Shown piece after piece: positions 1 to 9,514 of a DNA stretch of 64,000 nt. The number at the start of each line of letters is the position of its first letter. The first letter of the stretch is position 1. The stretch is from positions 868,001 to 932,000 of the forward strand of contig NC_014541.1 of assembly GCF_000148645.1 (NCBI RefSeq), given 5' to 3'. A program made the translations under genes and the position numbers. A model generated the notes under the pieces. The model was not told where the DNA came from, made no database searches, and was given only the letters and a program-made list of their open reading frames with translations. Origin of the DNA: Ferrimonas balearica DSM 9799 (GTDB lineage Bacteria; Pseudomonadota; Gammaproteobacteria; Enterobacterales; Shewanellaceae).

Positions 1-1
1 C

Positions 2-175
2 TTTCGCATCGAAACCCAGTGTCGACGCTCCCGGACGGCAACCGCGGCGAGCGTTATGGCGTGTCGTCATAACGAACTGGAAACCCGGGTTAACTTCGGA
101 AAAAACCAGCGAGGTCAGTTGTCCGTGGTGACAGGGCTGGAACAACCGGTGTTATCCAGCTCGGGGGGATTGTGA
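2..175 (+). CDS. PilX-like minor pilin, C-terminal fragment (5' end outside window)
   Basis: An open frame enters at the left edge and runs 57 codons to a TGA that shares one base with the ATG of pilY1 (TGATG). The tail has two cysteines (about residues 7 and 21 of the fragment) and ends LSSSGGL. Position directly upstream of pilY1 matches the minor pilin operons of Shewanella, Aeromonas and Pseudomonas, where pilX precedes pilY1, and a paired-cysteine C-terminal half is usual for PilX. Identity is inferred mainly from context because the diagnostic N-terminal methylation motif lies outside the window; another minor pilin (PilW/PilV) is possible. Confidence 0.55.
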   Translation, partial: FRIETQCRRSRTATAASVMACRHNELETRVNFGKNQRGQLSVVTGLEQPVLSSSGGL

Positions 176-3100
176 TGCAGAAATACCGATACCGCGGTGT
201 GCTGGCGGCGGCTTTTAGTGCCATTGCGGTCGTGGTCTCCAATGCAACGATGGCAGATGATACCGAGCTTTATGTGGCAGGCATTCAGGACGAAGACGCG
301 TCGCGACCTAAGGTACTGATCATCTTTGATAACTCTGGCTCTATGTTGGAGCTGGAGTGGGTGGAAGCTGGCCCTTATGACCCTAACCATGACTACACCG
401 GAGAGGGCGGCAATCGCCTCTACTATGTCAAAGGTGCCGTATCCACCGATCAATATCCGGACCCACAGGACAGCAACGAAACACGCTATCTCTATCCGCA
501 AAACAACGCCTGTGCTGCCAGCTTGGCGCTGCATCCCAGCAGCGACACCCTGTCGATATTGCAGTACGAAGGGCGCTTTACCAGTGGGGTAAGACACTTC
601 TCGGTATCTTACCCCCAGTGGCGGAGACTGCCTGACTCCATCCAGTCCGAGCTCGTACGCAAGCATTCGATATTCGATTGTGTCGCCGACCTGGACAATG
701 CCAACCCCAACAATGCACCCGCCGCCCTGAGTCCTCTTTTTCGGGGGGAGGGCTTTCCTCAGAACCGTTTTATGAGATCGCCCTATGATGGCACATCGCC
801 TTCTGCCTCACTTAGCGAGCGGGAGAGGGCCGCGGATGATGCAAGGAACTCAACGCAGTTTGGCCAGAATGACGTGGTTACCCTGTTCACCGAAAACTAC
901 CTGACCTACTTGCATCATCACAGCGGCTCGGTTCAGCGTCAGCGGATTACCATTGCCCGAGAGACGACCAACAGCTTGATCAACACGACGACGGGGGTCG
1001 ATTTCGGTTTGATGGTGTTCAACAGGAACCGCAATTCCGGTAACACCATTGGCAGTGACGATGGCGGGCGCATTGTTGAAGGCATTCGAGAAATGACGGA
1101 GAGCAATCGGGCCGATTTGGTGAACACCGTGAGCAGCTTAGAAGCGACGTCCGACACGTCGTTATGCGAGTCACTGTTTGAAGCTTATCGTTACTTCTCA
1201 GGAGGTGCGGTACTCGGCGGCAACAAAGGTGGCGCGCTACTGCCAGCAGCGGACGATAGCGTTGTCAGCGGTGATAACTACATCAGCCCTCTCTCATCCT
1301 GTCAGGCGAACTCGTACGTCCTCCTGATGACTGATGGCAGCCCATACCGGGACAATAGCCTGAATACGCTGATCGAAAGCGAGTTGGGGTTGACCGCCGC
1401 AGATAAGCACAACGGCAGTCATCTGCCGGGTGTGGCGGAGTGGATGTACCAGAATGACATGAATACCTCCGCGACAGGCCACCAAAAGGTCGTGACCTAT
1501 ACGGTTGGTTTCTCTCAAGGCGCCGTCGATGCCGCCGAGTTGTTGGAGCAAACGGCACATCGCGGCGGAGGGCTCTATTACCCAGCGAATGACGCTGCAG
1601 CTCTGCAAAGCTCCTTACAGCAAATTGTCAGCGAAATCCTGTCGGTCAATACCAGCTTTACTTCGCCCTCGGTCGCAGCCAATAGCTTTGATCGCACTCA
1701 AACTCTGGATTCACTCTATTACGCGATGTTTCTGCCCTCGGACCGGCCTCGCTGGATGGGGAATCTAAAGAAACTGAAGGTCAACAGCGAAGGTCTGGTG
1801 GTGGATCAAAATGGTGTGCTGGCGATCAATGCCCGGGGCAACATCAGTGATGGGGCCTGTACCTACTGGACCCGCGCACAAACCTGCAGTGCGACCGATG
1901 GTGGGGGCGATGGCAACGATGTCACCGTTGGAGGCGCACTGGAACAGCTTGGGGTACAGGCGGTTCGCCGAATCCTGACGGACCCGGCCAGCGGCAATGG
2001 TGCCTTGGTTCCACTGACTCGTGCCAGCCTCAGCAGCGCCCTGGGCAGCGAGAGTGAGCTGATCAGCCGGATAGGCGCAGCGGGAGCCGGCGAGTTGAAT
2101 GGCTACGTCAGTTGGTTGCAGGGGCTGGACCCGGATGACGAGGATGGGGATGGCGCCAGCAATGATCGCCGGGTGGACCTGATTGGGGATCCTCTGCACT
2201 CCAAACCGTTGGCGATCAACTACGGCGGCACCAAAGGGGTACGTATCCTGATGGGCACCAATCAGGGTTTCGTCCATATGTTTAAAGATGAGGATACTGC
2301 CATCAGTGAAAGCTGGGCCTATTACCTGCCCGATATGCTTGGCACGCTGAATGAACTGCGCACTAACCCTCAAACGGGTGGCCATACCGTGTATGGGGTC
2401 GATGGTGTTGCTGCCGCTTATATTAACGATGTGAATGGCGACGGCATTATCGAAGCATCCACGGATTCGGTGTCCCTGTACTTCGGGCTGCGCCGAGGGG
2501 GGCGGGCGTACTATGCCCTTGACCTCTCGGACCCGGATAACCCGAGCCGATTGTGGAAGCTCAGTAACGAGTCCACTGGCATGGACGAGCTTGGGCAAAG
2601 CTGGTCTGAGCCAATCATTACCAGAATCCCGGGTAACAATAACAAACCGGTGGTGATATTTGGGGGAGGGTACGACCTCAATAAGGACGGCCGGGCAGTT
2701 GGCTCTGCCGACAGCATGGGGCGCGCCATCTACATTGTGGATGCGGCTACGGGCGCTCTGGTACACCGCTTTGAAGCGGGAGCCGCGCTGGCCGAAGGGG
2801 TGACGCCGCTGCCGGCCGAAGACAGCATTGCCGCCAAGATCAGCGTGCTCGACAGTGACGGTGATTCAGTGACTGACCGCCTCTATGCGGTGGACACCGG
2901 TGGCAATATCTGGCGCGTTGATATGCCGGGTACCGACAGCGGGGACTGGTCCGTTCATCACTTTGCCGAGTTAGGCGGTGATACCCAGGCCAACGACCGT
3001 CGCTTTTTCGGCGAGGTCAGCGTGGCACAGACCAGCTTCGAGCTGGTGGAAAATCTGGTGGTGAATGAAGGGAAAGAGGGGGAGACCACCGTGACCGCCT

Positions 3101-3726
3101 CCAGCGAAGTCCCCTATGACGCGGTATTGGTAGGCTCAGGAAACCGTGCGCATCCAAATGGCACTGGTACTCAGAATTACCTGTTTGCCTTGCAGGACCG
3201 TAATATCCGAACCCAAACCTTTGGCACCGAGAGTAACCCGGCGCCCGAGCCGATCAGGATCAGTAACCTTTACAGCGTTTCTGGCGATCCCTTCGGCAGT
3301 GCGGATGGCGAGGAAGCGCTGCTGGCCGAGCAGCTGGCCCTTGGCCAGAAATTGGGGTGGTACTTTCCATTAGCGCCCTCCGAAAAGGCATTGTCGGCGC
3401 CACTGGTGGTGTCGGGCGTGGCCTACTACACAACCTATGTACCGGGCACAGTATCGGCCGCAAACTCTTGCGTGGCGCCGGGAGAGGGCTTCTTCTATGC
3501 CTTCTCACTGCAGGACGGGATCAGTATTAATAAGTTCAGTACGGGCGAAGGCGTGCCGGATACCCCCCAAATTGTCGTGCCGCCGGATCCGGACCCGGAT
3601 ACCGAGGGCTGGAATCCGCAACTGCACTTGGTTGGGGTTGGGGCCGGTGATAAGGGAGCGGGGACGGTAGCGACCAATCAGACTCTGACCCCGCAGCGGG
3701 TGTATTACCACTATGGCGCCCACTAA
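175..3726 (+). CDS. pilY1: PilY1, type IV pilus tip adhesin/assembly factor
   Basis: Protein of 1183 residues with a Sec signal peptide (about residues 1-27, ending NATMA). A von Willebrand A-like N-terminal half carries a MIDAS-type DNSGSM motif near residue 52 and a second conserved element LLMTDGSP near residue 380. The C-terminal PilY1 beta-propeller begins around GDPLHSKPLAINYGG (about residue 671) and has two acidic, calcium-loop-like segments, DVNGDG near 751 and DSDGDS near 892. In this family the protein sits at the pilus tip with minor pilins and controls extension/retraction in a calcium-dependent way. The start is the ATG overlapping the previous stop; a GTG one codon upstream is less likely. 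The next gene, tapY2, starts 24 bases downstream, which fits co-transcription. Confidence 0.93.
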   Translation: MQKYRYRGVLAAAFSAIAVVVSNATMADDTELYVAGIQDEDASRPKVLIIFDNSGSMLELEWVEAGPYDPNHDYTGEGGNRLYYVKGAVSTDQYPDPQDSNETRYLYPQNNACAASLALHPSSDTLSILQYEGRFTSGVRHFSVSYPQWRRLPDSIQSELVRKHSIFDCVADLDNANPNNAPAALSPLFRGEGFPQNRFMRSPYDGTSPSASLSERERAADDARNSTQFGQNDVVTLFTENYLTYLHHHSGSVQRQRITIARETTNSLINTTTGVDFGLMVFNRNRNSGNTIGSDDGGRIVEGIREMTESNRADLVNTVSSLEATSDTSLCESLFEAYRYFSGGAVLGGNKGGALLPAADDSVVSGDNYISPLSSCQANSYVLLMTDGSPYRDNSLNTLIESELGLTAADKHNGSHLPGVAEWMYQNDMNTSATGHQKVVTYTVGFSQGAVDAAELLEQTAHRGGGLYYPANDAAALQSSLQQIVSEILSVNTSFTSPSVAANSFDRTQTLDSLYYAMFLPSDRPRWMGNLKKLKVNSEGLVVDQNGVLAINARGNISDGACTYWTRAQTCSATDGGGDGNDVTVGGALEQLGVQAVRRILTDPASGNGALVPLTRASLSSALGSESELISRIGAAGAGELNGYVSWLQGLDPDDEDGDGASNDRRVDLIGDPLHSKPLAINYGGTKGVRILMGTNQGFVHMFKDEDTAISESWAYYLPDMLGTLNELRTNPQTGGHTVYGVDGVAAAYINDVNGDGIIEASTDSVSLYFGLRRGGRAYYALDLSDPDNPSRLWKLSNESTGMDELGQSWSEPIITRIPGNNNKPVVIFGGGYDLNKDGRAVGSADSMGRAIYIVDAATGALVHRFEAGAALAEGVTPLPAEDSIAAKISVLDSDGDSVTDRLYAVDTGGNIWRVDMPGTDSGDWSVHHFAELGGDTQANDRRFFGEVSVAQTSFELVENLVVNEGKEGETTVTASSEVPYDAVLVGSGNRAHPNGTGTQNYLFALQDRNIRTQTFGTESNPAPEPIRISNLYSVSGDPFGSADGEEALLAEQLALGQKLGWYFPLAPSEKALSAPLVVSGVAYYTTYVPGTVSAANSCVAPGEGFFYAFSLQDGISINKFSTGEGVPDTPQIVVPPDPDPDTEGWNPQLHLVGVGAGDKGAGTVATNQTLTPQRVYYHYGAH

Positions 3727-3750
3727 GGCGTGAGCAAAAGGAGATGGGCG

Positions 3751-4041
3751 ATGCGAAGAACACTGATGTTGGTGGCGCTTTGTGCCAGCCCTGTGCTGGC
3801 GGACGAGTGGCGTGACTACAAGTGTTATCTCAAGGACAGAAGTGGCCAAGCCTGGGTTCACCTGCTGATGATGCAGCCGGAAAATCGTTACCGGCAGCAG
3901 AACCAGCTGCCGGGGCAGCCGCTCTTGGACAGCTTTGGGCAACCCCTGGCGTACATCAACAAAGTGATTGAATGCGTTGGTGTGGATGAGCGCTTTACCC
4001 GTCACGACGCTCGTCTGTTGGATGAGCAAACTCCTAAGTAG
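3751..4041 (+). CDS. tapY2: TapY2-family type IVa pilus-associated small secreted protein
   Basis: Ninety-six residues with a clear signal peptide ending SPVLA before DEWRDYKCYL. The mature part is short, with one cysteine in YKCYL and one in VIECVGVDERF. This layout (aromatic-rich start around YKCY, an xxVIECV element, C-terminal LLDEQT) is what I recognise from TapY2, encoded directly after tapY1/pilY1 in Aeromonas and Shewanella. A GTG seven codons upstream is possible, but AGGAGA lies just before the chosen ATG, which decides the start. Its biochemical role is not established; it is thought to assist PilY1 or the minor pilins. No pilin methylation motif is present, so it is not a pilin. 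Confidence 0.75.
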   Translation: MRRTLMLVALCASPVLADEWRDYKCYLKDRSGQAWVHLLMMQPENRYRQQNQLPGQPLLDSFGQPLAYINKVIECVGVDERFTRHDARLLDEQTPK

Positions 4042-4091
4042 GTGCGCCTGGTCATCCGGGGGCGGATGACGGGCACAGGCCCATCAAGCAC

Positions 4092-4120
4092 AAAAAAAGG
4101 CGCCGAATGGGCGCCTTTTT
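4092..4120. terminator. Bidirectional rho-independent terminator between tapY2 and bamD
   Basis: Hairpin GGCGCC / loop GAATG / GGCGCC with an A-run on the left and a T-run on the right, so it can terminate both the pilus operon and the convergent bamD transcript. Confidence 0.85.
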
Positions 4121-4135
4121 GCTGTCTGCGTACAC

Positions 4136-4906
4136 TCAGTAACGACTGGCGACGCGGTTATCCGGGAAGGTGGCTTTCAGCACGCTGACGCTGTGATCCC
4201 GCATCGCTTCCTGACCCAGCTCATCGTAGCTGGTGATCATGATCTCCAGCGCACGCTCGGTGGCGGGGGTGCCAGGGTAAGTTTCCAGTACCTGTTGTGC
4301 GCGGTTGGCGGCACCCACCCAGGCTTCCATGGTGACGTAGTACTCAGCCACCTTTAGGGAGAACTCGGCGAGGCGGTTCTTCAGCATGATCATGCGACGC
4401 TGGGCATCTGGCGCATAGCGGCTGTTCGGGTAACTCTTAACCAGGGTTTCAAAGTCGCGGAACGCGGCAACGGCGTTGCTTGGGTCACGGTCGGTGCGAT
4501 CGATGCCCAACATGTCGTGGAACAGATAGCTGTCCGCCTGCATGTTGACCAGGCCACGCATATAGTAGACGTAGTCGATGTCCGGGTGAGTCGGGTTAAG
4601 ACGGATAAAGCGGTCGACGTTGGCCAGTGCGCTGGCGCTGTCATCGAGCTTGTAATAGGCGTAGATCAAGTCCAGCTGAACCTGAGTCTTGTGGGGCCCG
4701 AAGGGGTAACGGCTGTCCAGCGCTTCCAATACCTGGGACGCTTTGGTGAAGTTGCCCAGTTCCATGGCTTGACGCGCATCGGCGTACAGGGCTTCCGGAG
4801 TGCGGTCTTCCACCACATAGCCGGAGCGGTCGCCGGTGCTGGAGCAGGCGGACAGGGCAAAAACGCTGCTCAGAGCGAGCAACAGCGAACCTGTGATCTT
4901 GCGCAT
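4136..4906 (-). CDS. bamD: BamD, outer-membrane protein assembly lipoprotein (ComL/YfiO)
   Basis: A 256-residue lipoprotein: N-terminal helix followed by the lipobox LSAC (Cys about 21), then tetratricopeptide-like repeats such as YADARQAMELGNFTKASQ and YPNSRYAPDAQRRM. BamD is the essential lipoprotein partner of BamA in the complex that inserts beta-barrel proteins into the outer membrane. Length and lipobox agree with the family (about 245 residues). It is divergent from rluD, the order found in Escherichia, Vibrio and Shewanella. It ends just short of the shared bidirectional terminator. Confidence 0.95.
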   Translation of the reverse strand: MRKITGSLLLALSSVFALSACSSTGDRSGYVVEDRTPEALYADARQAMELGNFTKASQVLEALDSRYPFGPHKTQVQLDLIYAYYKLDDSASALANVDRFIRLNPTHPDIDYVYYMRGLVNMQADSYLFHDMLGIDRTDRDPSNAVAAFRDFETLVKSYPNSRYAPDAQRRMIMLKNRLAEFSLKVAEYYVTMEAWVGAANRAQQVLETYPGTPATERALEIMITSYDELGQEAMRDHSVSVLKATFPDNRVASRY

Positions 4907-4921
4907 GCTAAGTTGAGATCC

Positions 4922-4949
4922 CTTATCTGGCCGTGCGTGACGAGGTCAA
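4922..4949 (-). promoter_or_regulatory. Candidate sigma-70 promoter for bamD
   Basis: Reading the minus strand, TTGACC, a 16-base spacer, then GATAAG, ending about 16 bases before the bamD ATG. The -35 is good, the -10 only moderate. Confidence 0.4.
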
Positions 4950-5027
4950 AACACGATAAAATGCAATCTGAGCGATTCTAACAGAACTGATATTGATTTC
5001 GAGCCTTTGTGGCCTGAGCCCAACACT

Positions 5028-5999
5028 ATGACGCAACAACTTGAACTTGAAGGAGTTATCTCCGACAGCCAACTGGGTCAACGACTCGACCAAGCGCTGG
5101 CGGAGTGCTTCCCTGATTATTCTCGCAGCCGGATCAAAGAGTGGATCCTGGCGGAGCGAGTCAGCCTGAATGGCAAAACCGTGGCCAAGCCGCGGGAAAA
5201 AGTGATGGGTGGCGAAGCGGTCCTTATCCAGGCCGAATTCGAAGAAGAGGTGGCGGCCAAGCCGCAAGACATCGCCCTCGACATCGTTTACGAAGATGAC
5301 GACATCCTGGTGATCAATAAGCCGGCGGATCTGGTGGTGCATCCCGGCGCCGGTAACCACGACGGCACCGTACTGAATGCCTTGCTGCACCACTGCCCGT
5401 CCATCGCCAACGTGCCTCGGGCCGGCATCGTGCACCGTCTGGATAAAGACACCACCGGTTTGATGGTGGTGGCGAAAACCATCCCGGCGCAGACCCACCT
5501 GGTGGCACAACTGCAGGCCCGTGAGATCACCCGTGAATACGAAGCGATCGCCCTGGGCGTGATGACCGCTGGTGGCCATGTTGATGAGCCGATTGGCCGT
5601 CATCCGCAGCGCCGCACCCATATGGCGGTGACCGAGCTGGGCAAACCGGCGGTGACGCACTATCGCATCCGCGAGAAGTTCCGAGCCCACACCCGCCTGC
5701 GCCTGCGCCTGGAAACCGGCCGGACTCACCAGATCCGTGTGCACATGGCCCACCTGGGTCATCCGCTGGTGGGTGATCCGCTGTACAGCGGTCGTCCTCG
5801 CCCGGTAAAAGGCTGGAGTGAAGAGTTGCGTGAATTCCTGCGTCGCTTTAACCGTCAGGCCCTGCACGCTGCAATGCTGCGTCTGGAGCATCCGATCACC
5901 GGTGAGATGATGCAGTGGACTGCCCCTATCCCGGACGACATGGTGCGCCTGACTGAACTGCTGCGCCGCGATACTGAAGAGCACGGATTCGACTACTGA
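5028..5999 (+). CDS. rluD: RluD, 23S rRNA pseudouridine(1911/1915/1917) synthase
   Basis: Protein of 323 residues. An S4-like RNA-binding domain occupies about residues 17-70 (SQLGQRLDQALAECFPDYSR start). The catalytic domain contains the RluA-family signature HRLDKDTTGLMVVAK with its nucleophilic Asp near residue 140. It isomerises three uridines in helix 69 of 23S rRNA. The ATG chosen matches known RluD N-termini (MTQQLELEG...); an in-frame TTG seven codons upstream has no support. The stop overlaps the pgeF start by one base, so the two are probably translationally coupled. Confidence 0.95.
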   Translation: MTQQLELEGVISDSQLGQRLDQALAECFPDYSRSRIKEWILAERVSLNGKTVAKPREKVMGGEAVLIQAEFEEEVAAKPQDIALDIVYEDDDILVINKPADLVVHPGAGNHDGTVLNALLHHCPSIANVPRAGIVHRLDKDTTGLMVVAKTIPAQTHLVAQLQAREITREYEAIALGVMTAGGHVDEPIGRHPQRRTHMAVTELGKPAVTHYRIREKFRAHTRLRLRLETGRTHQIRVHMAHLGHPLVGDPLYSGRPRPVKGWSEELREFLRRFNRQALHAAMLRLEHPITGEMMQWTAPIPDDMVRLTELLRRDTEEHGFDY

Positions 6000-6730
6000 T
6001 GTGGTTTGCGGTGGATTGGCCGGCACCGGCCAATGTTCGGGCCATCAGCACCGACCGCCTTGGCGGCGAGTCGGTGGCGCCCTACGAGAGCCTTAACCTG
6101 GGTGGCCATGTCGGTGATGAGGCCGCGGTGGTGCTGGCCAATCGGGCCGCATTAAGCCGTGACGCCGGATTGCCCAATGAGCCCGCCTGGCTGAACCAGG
6201 TGCACGGCACTGACGTGGTTTGCCTGCCGCTGACCCTGGCGGCCCCCGATGCCGATGCCAGCTACAGTGCTCAGGCTGATCAGGTCTGTACCGTGATGAC
6301 GGCGGATTGTCTGCCGGTGCTGTTCTGCAATGCCGATGGCACCGAGGTGGCAGCGGCCCATGCCGGCTGGCGTGGATTGCTGGATGGCGTACTGGAAGCC
6401 ACCCTGTCACGGTTTCAGGCATCACCGGATGCCATCATGGCCTGGATGGGGCCGGCAATTGGCCCGAAGGCGTTCGAAGTCGGGCCCGAAGTTCGGGCGC
6501 AGTTTATTGCCCGTGAAGCATCGGCTGCCGAAGCCTTTGTGGCGCAACCCAATGGCAAGTACCTGGCGGATCTTTATGTGCTCGCCCGGCAACGTTTGCT
6601 GCAGGCTGGCGTCACCCGTGTCTATGGCGGTGAGGCCTGCACCTTCAGCGAGCCTGAGCGTTTCTTCTCCTACCGTCGTGATGGCCAAACGGGCCGTCAG
6701 GCCAGCCTGATCTGGTTTACCACCCCTTGA
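5999..6730 (+). CDS. pgeF: PgeF/YfiH, peptidoglycan editing factor, polyphenol oxidase-fold (laccase domain) protein
   Basis: Protein of 243 residues with the hallmark motifs of the DUF152/YfiH family: NQVHGTDVV, TADCLPVLF, AAHAGWRGLLDGV and GPAIGPKAFEVG; these supply the Cys and His residues of the metal site. In E. coli PgeF removes wrongly incorporated L-Ser from muropeptide precursors; relatives also show purine nucleoside phosphorylase and adenosine deaminase activity. It shares TGATG with the end of rluD. Its own stop codon lies inside the heat-shock promoter of clpB. Confidence 0.93.
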   Translation: MWFAVDWPAPANVRAISTDRLGGESVAPYESLNLGGHVGDEAAVVLANRAALSRDAGLPNEPAWLNQVHGTDVVCLPLTLAAPDADASYSAQADQVCTVMTADCLPVLFCNADGTEVAAAHAGWRGLLDGVLEATLSRFQASPDAIMAWMGPAIGPKAFEVGPEVRAQFIAREASAAEAFVAQPNGKYLADLYVLARQRLLQAGVTRVYGGEACTFSEPERFFSYRRDGQTGRQASLIWFTTP

Positions 6731-6754
6731 AATTGGTCGCCGGGGCCCCCAAAT
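6726..6754 (+). promoter_or_regulatory. Sigma-32 (heat-shock) promoter of clpB
   Basis: CTTGAAA, a 14-base spacer and CCCCAAAT match the RpoH consensus (CTTGAAA-N13/14-CCCCATNT). The -35 element contains the pgeF stop codon TGA. The predicted start lies about 45 bases before the clpB ATG. ClpB is a classic RpoH target, so position and sequence agree. Confidence 0.85.
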
Positions 6755-6804
6755 AACGGATAACCGCCCACAAGGGCATTAGACGTTTTAAAGGGGGGCT
6801 TCAT

Positions 6805-9378
6805 ATGCGACTTGACCGTATGACCAGCAAGTTCCAGCTGGCGATCTCCGACGCTCAATCCCTGGCCCTGGGCCGGGACCATCAATACATCGAACCGACG
6901 CATCTGATGCTGGCCCTGTTGAATCAGGATGGCGGCACCGTGCGTCCGTTGTTGCAACTGTGCAACGTCGACCTTAATACCCTGCGCAGCAAACTGACCC
7001 AGGCTCTGGACGCCATGCCTAAGGTGACCGGCGGCGATGCGGAAGTGCAGTTGTCCCGGGAATTGGTCAAAGTGCTGAACCTGTGCGACAAGCTGGCGCA
7101 GAAACGCAAAGATCAATACATCTCCAGCGAGCTGTTTGTGCTGGCGGCGGTGGAAGCCCGTGGTGCCCTGGGGGAGACCCTGCTGCAGTTGGGCGCCGAC
7201 AGCAAAAAGATTGAAGCCGCCATCGAGCAGGTGCGCGGCGGCGCCAAAGTGGATGACCCTGGTGCCGAAGACCAGCGCCAGGCGCTGGACAAATACACCA
7301 TCGACCTGACCGAGCGGGCCGAGCAGGGCAAGCTCGATCCGGTGATCGGCCGGGACGATGAGATCCGCCGTACCATTCAGGTGCTGCAGCGCCGGACCAA
7401 AAACAACCCGGTGCTGATCGGTGAGCCCGGTGTGGGTAAAACCGCCATCGTCGAAGGGCTGGCCCAGCGCATCATTAATGGTGAAGTGCCGGAAGGGCTC
7501 AAAGATAAGCGGGTGCTGTCCCTGGATATGGGCGCCCTGCTGGCGGGCGCCAAGTACCGTGGTGAGTTTGAAGAGCGCCTGAAAGCGGTGCTGAACGAAC
7601 TGTCGAAAGAGGAGGGTCGGGTGATTCTCTTTATCGACGAGTTGCACACCATGGTCGGTGCGGGTAAAGCCGATGGCGCCATGGACGCGGGCAATATGCT
7701 TAAGCCGGCGTTGGCCCGTGGTGAGTTGCACTGCGTGGGGGCCACCACCCTGGATGAATACCGCCAGTACGTCGAGAAAGACGCGGCACTGGAGCGACGC
7801 TTCCAGAAAGTGCTGGTGGATGAACCCAGTGTGGAAGACACCATCGCCATTCTGCGTGGCCTGAAAGAGCGCTATGAGCTGCACCACAGTGTCGAGATCA
7901 CCGATCCGGCGATCGTTGCGGCGGCGACTCTGTCACACCGCTACCTGTCCGAGCGTAAGTTGCCGGATAAGGCCATCGACCTGATCGACGAAGCGGCCTC
8001 CAGCATCCGTCTGGAGATCGACTCCAAACCGGAGCCGCTGGACAAACTGGAACGTCGCATTATTCAGCTGAAGCTGGAGGAGCAGGCGCTCAGTAAAGAG
8101 ACCGACGAAGCCAGCCACAAGCGACTTGAGCTGCTGAAAGAGCAGCTGTCGGATCTGGAGCAGCAATTCCGTGAGCTGGATGAGATCTGGAATACCGAGA
8201 AAGCCGCTCTGGCGGGAACTCAGCACATCAAAGCGGCACTGGAGCAGGCGCGTCAGGATCTGGAAGTGGCCCGTCGCGCCAGTGACCTGAACCGGATGTC
8301 CGAGCTGCAGTACGGACGCATCCCGGAGCTGGAGAAGCAGCTCGACCTTGCCGCTCAGGCGGAGATGCAGGAGATGACCCTGCTGAAGAACCGGGTCACC
8401 GACGCCGAGATTGCCGAAGTGCTGGCCAAGGCGACCGGCATCCCGGTGGCCAAGATGCTGGAAGGTGAGCGGGACAAACTGCTGCGTATGGAAGAGGCGC
8501 TGCACCGTCGCGTGGTCGGGCAGGATGAAGCGGTCGATGCCGTTTCCAATGCCATTCGACGCAGCCGTGCCGGCTTGTCAGATCCGAACCGGCCCATTGG
8601 TTCCTTCCTGTTCCTGGGCCCGACCGGCGTCGGTAAGACCGAGCTGTCCAAAGCGTTGGCCCACTTTATGTTCGACAGTGCCGACGCCATGGTGCGGATC
8701 GACATGTCCGAGTTTATGGAGAAACACTCCGTGGCTCGCCTGGTGGGTGCACCTCCGGGTTATGTCGGCTACGAGGAGGGGGGCTACCTGACCGAAGCGG
8801 TTCGTCGTAAACCCTACTCGGTGATCCTGCTGGACGAAGTGGAAAAGGCGCATCCGGATGTGTTCAACATTCTGTTGCAGGTGCTTGACGATGGCCGCCT
8901 GACCGACGGTCAGGGCCGTACCGTCGATTTCCGTAACACCGTGATCATCATGACGTCCAACCTGGGCTCCGATCAGATCCAGCAGCACTTCGGTGAGCTG
9001 GCCTATCCGGAGCTGAAAGAGTTGGTCTATGGCGTACTGCTGCAATCCTTCCGCCCCGAGTTTCTCAACCGGGTGGATGAAACCGTCGTGTTCCATCCGC
9101 TGGCGCAGGAGCAGATCGCCGAGATTGCGCGAATTCAGCTGAAAGGGCTGGAGAAGCGGTTGGCGGAAAAAGAGTATGAACTGCGCATCAGCGACGAGGT
9201 ACTCGCCAGCCTGGCCACTGCCGGTTTCGACCCGGTGTTTGGCGCGCGGCCGTTGAAGCGGGCCATTCAGCAAAAGCTGGAGAACCCGTTGGCGCAGCAA
9301 ATCCTGGCGGGCAAACTGCTGCCGGGGCAGCCGATCGAAGTGGTTCAGCAAAGCGACGGTCTTGGCTTCATTCAATAA
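6805..9378 (+). CDS. clpB: ClpB, ATP-dependent disaggregase (Hsp104 family)
   Basis: Full-length 857 residues. Order: Clp N domain (about 1-145), first AAA+ module with Walker A GEPGVGKT near residue 206 and Walker B VILFIDE, middle coiled-coil domain (about 400-525, rich in Leu/Glu/Lys), second AAA+ module with Walker A GPTGVGKT near 605 and Walker [12 protein letters not shown], then the C-terminal D2-small domain. Works with DnaK/DnaJ/GrpE in the cytoplasm to extract and refold aggregated proteins. The ATG follows a strong AAGGGGGG ribosome site. It has its own heat-shock promoter and is followed by a strong terminator. Confidence 0.98.
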   Translation: MRLDRMTSKFQLAISDAQSLALGRDHQYIEPTHLMLALLNQDGGTVRPLLQLCNVDLNTLRSKLTQALDAMPKVTGGDAEVQLSRELVKVLNLCDKLAQKRKDQYISSELFVLAAVEARGALGETLLQLGADSKKIEAAIEQVRGGAKVDDPGAEDQRQALDKYTIDLTERAEQGKLDPVIGRDDEIRRTIQVLQRRTKNNPVLIGEPGVGKTAIVEGLAQRIINGEVPEGLKDKRVLSLDMGALLAGAKYRGEFEERLKAVLNELSKEEGRVILFIDELHTMVGAGKADGAMDAGNMLKPALARGELHCVGATTLDEYRQYVEKDAALERRFQKVLVDEPSVEDTIAILRGLKERYELHHSVEITDPAIVAAATLSHRYLSERKLPDKAIDLIDEAASSIRLEIDSKPEPLDKLERRIIQLKLEEQALSKETDEASHKRLELLKEQLSDLEQQFRELDEIWNTEKAALAGTQHIKAALEQARQDLEVARRASDLNRMSELQYGRIPELEKQLDLAAQAEMQEMTLLKNRVTDAEIAEVLAKATGIPVAKMLEGERDKLLRMEEALHRRVVGQDEAVDAVSNAIRRSRAGLSDPNRPIGSFLFLGPTGVGKTELSKALAHFMFDSADAMVRIDMSEFMEKHSVARLVGAPPGYVGYEEGGYLTEAVRRKPYSVILLDEVEKAHPDVFNILLQVLDDGRLTDGQGRTVDFRNTVIIMTSNLGSDQIQQHFGELAYPELKELVYGVLLQSFRPEFLNRVDETVVFHPLAQEQIAEIARIQLKGLEKRLAEKEYELRISDEVLASLATAGFDPVFGARPLKRAIQQKLENPLAQQILAGKLLPGQPIEVVQQSDGLGFIQ

Positions 9379-9398
9379 GCCGAGGCGGATCGGAAAGG

Positions 9399-9427
9399 AA
9401 AAGGAGGAGCATGGCTCCTCCTTTTTT
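9399..9427 (+). terminator. Rho-independent terminator of clpB
   Basis: Perfect stem AAGGAGGAGC / ATG / GCTCCTCCTT followed by a T-run. Confidence 0.9.
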
Positions 9428-9514
9428 GTTATATGCCCCGGGCCAAGCGATCTAAAAGCCACGGCGCACAACTGCTATCTGTTATCAGGAAGCCCAACGA
9501 TTTGAGAGGGACTT

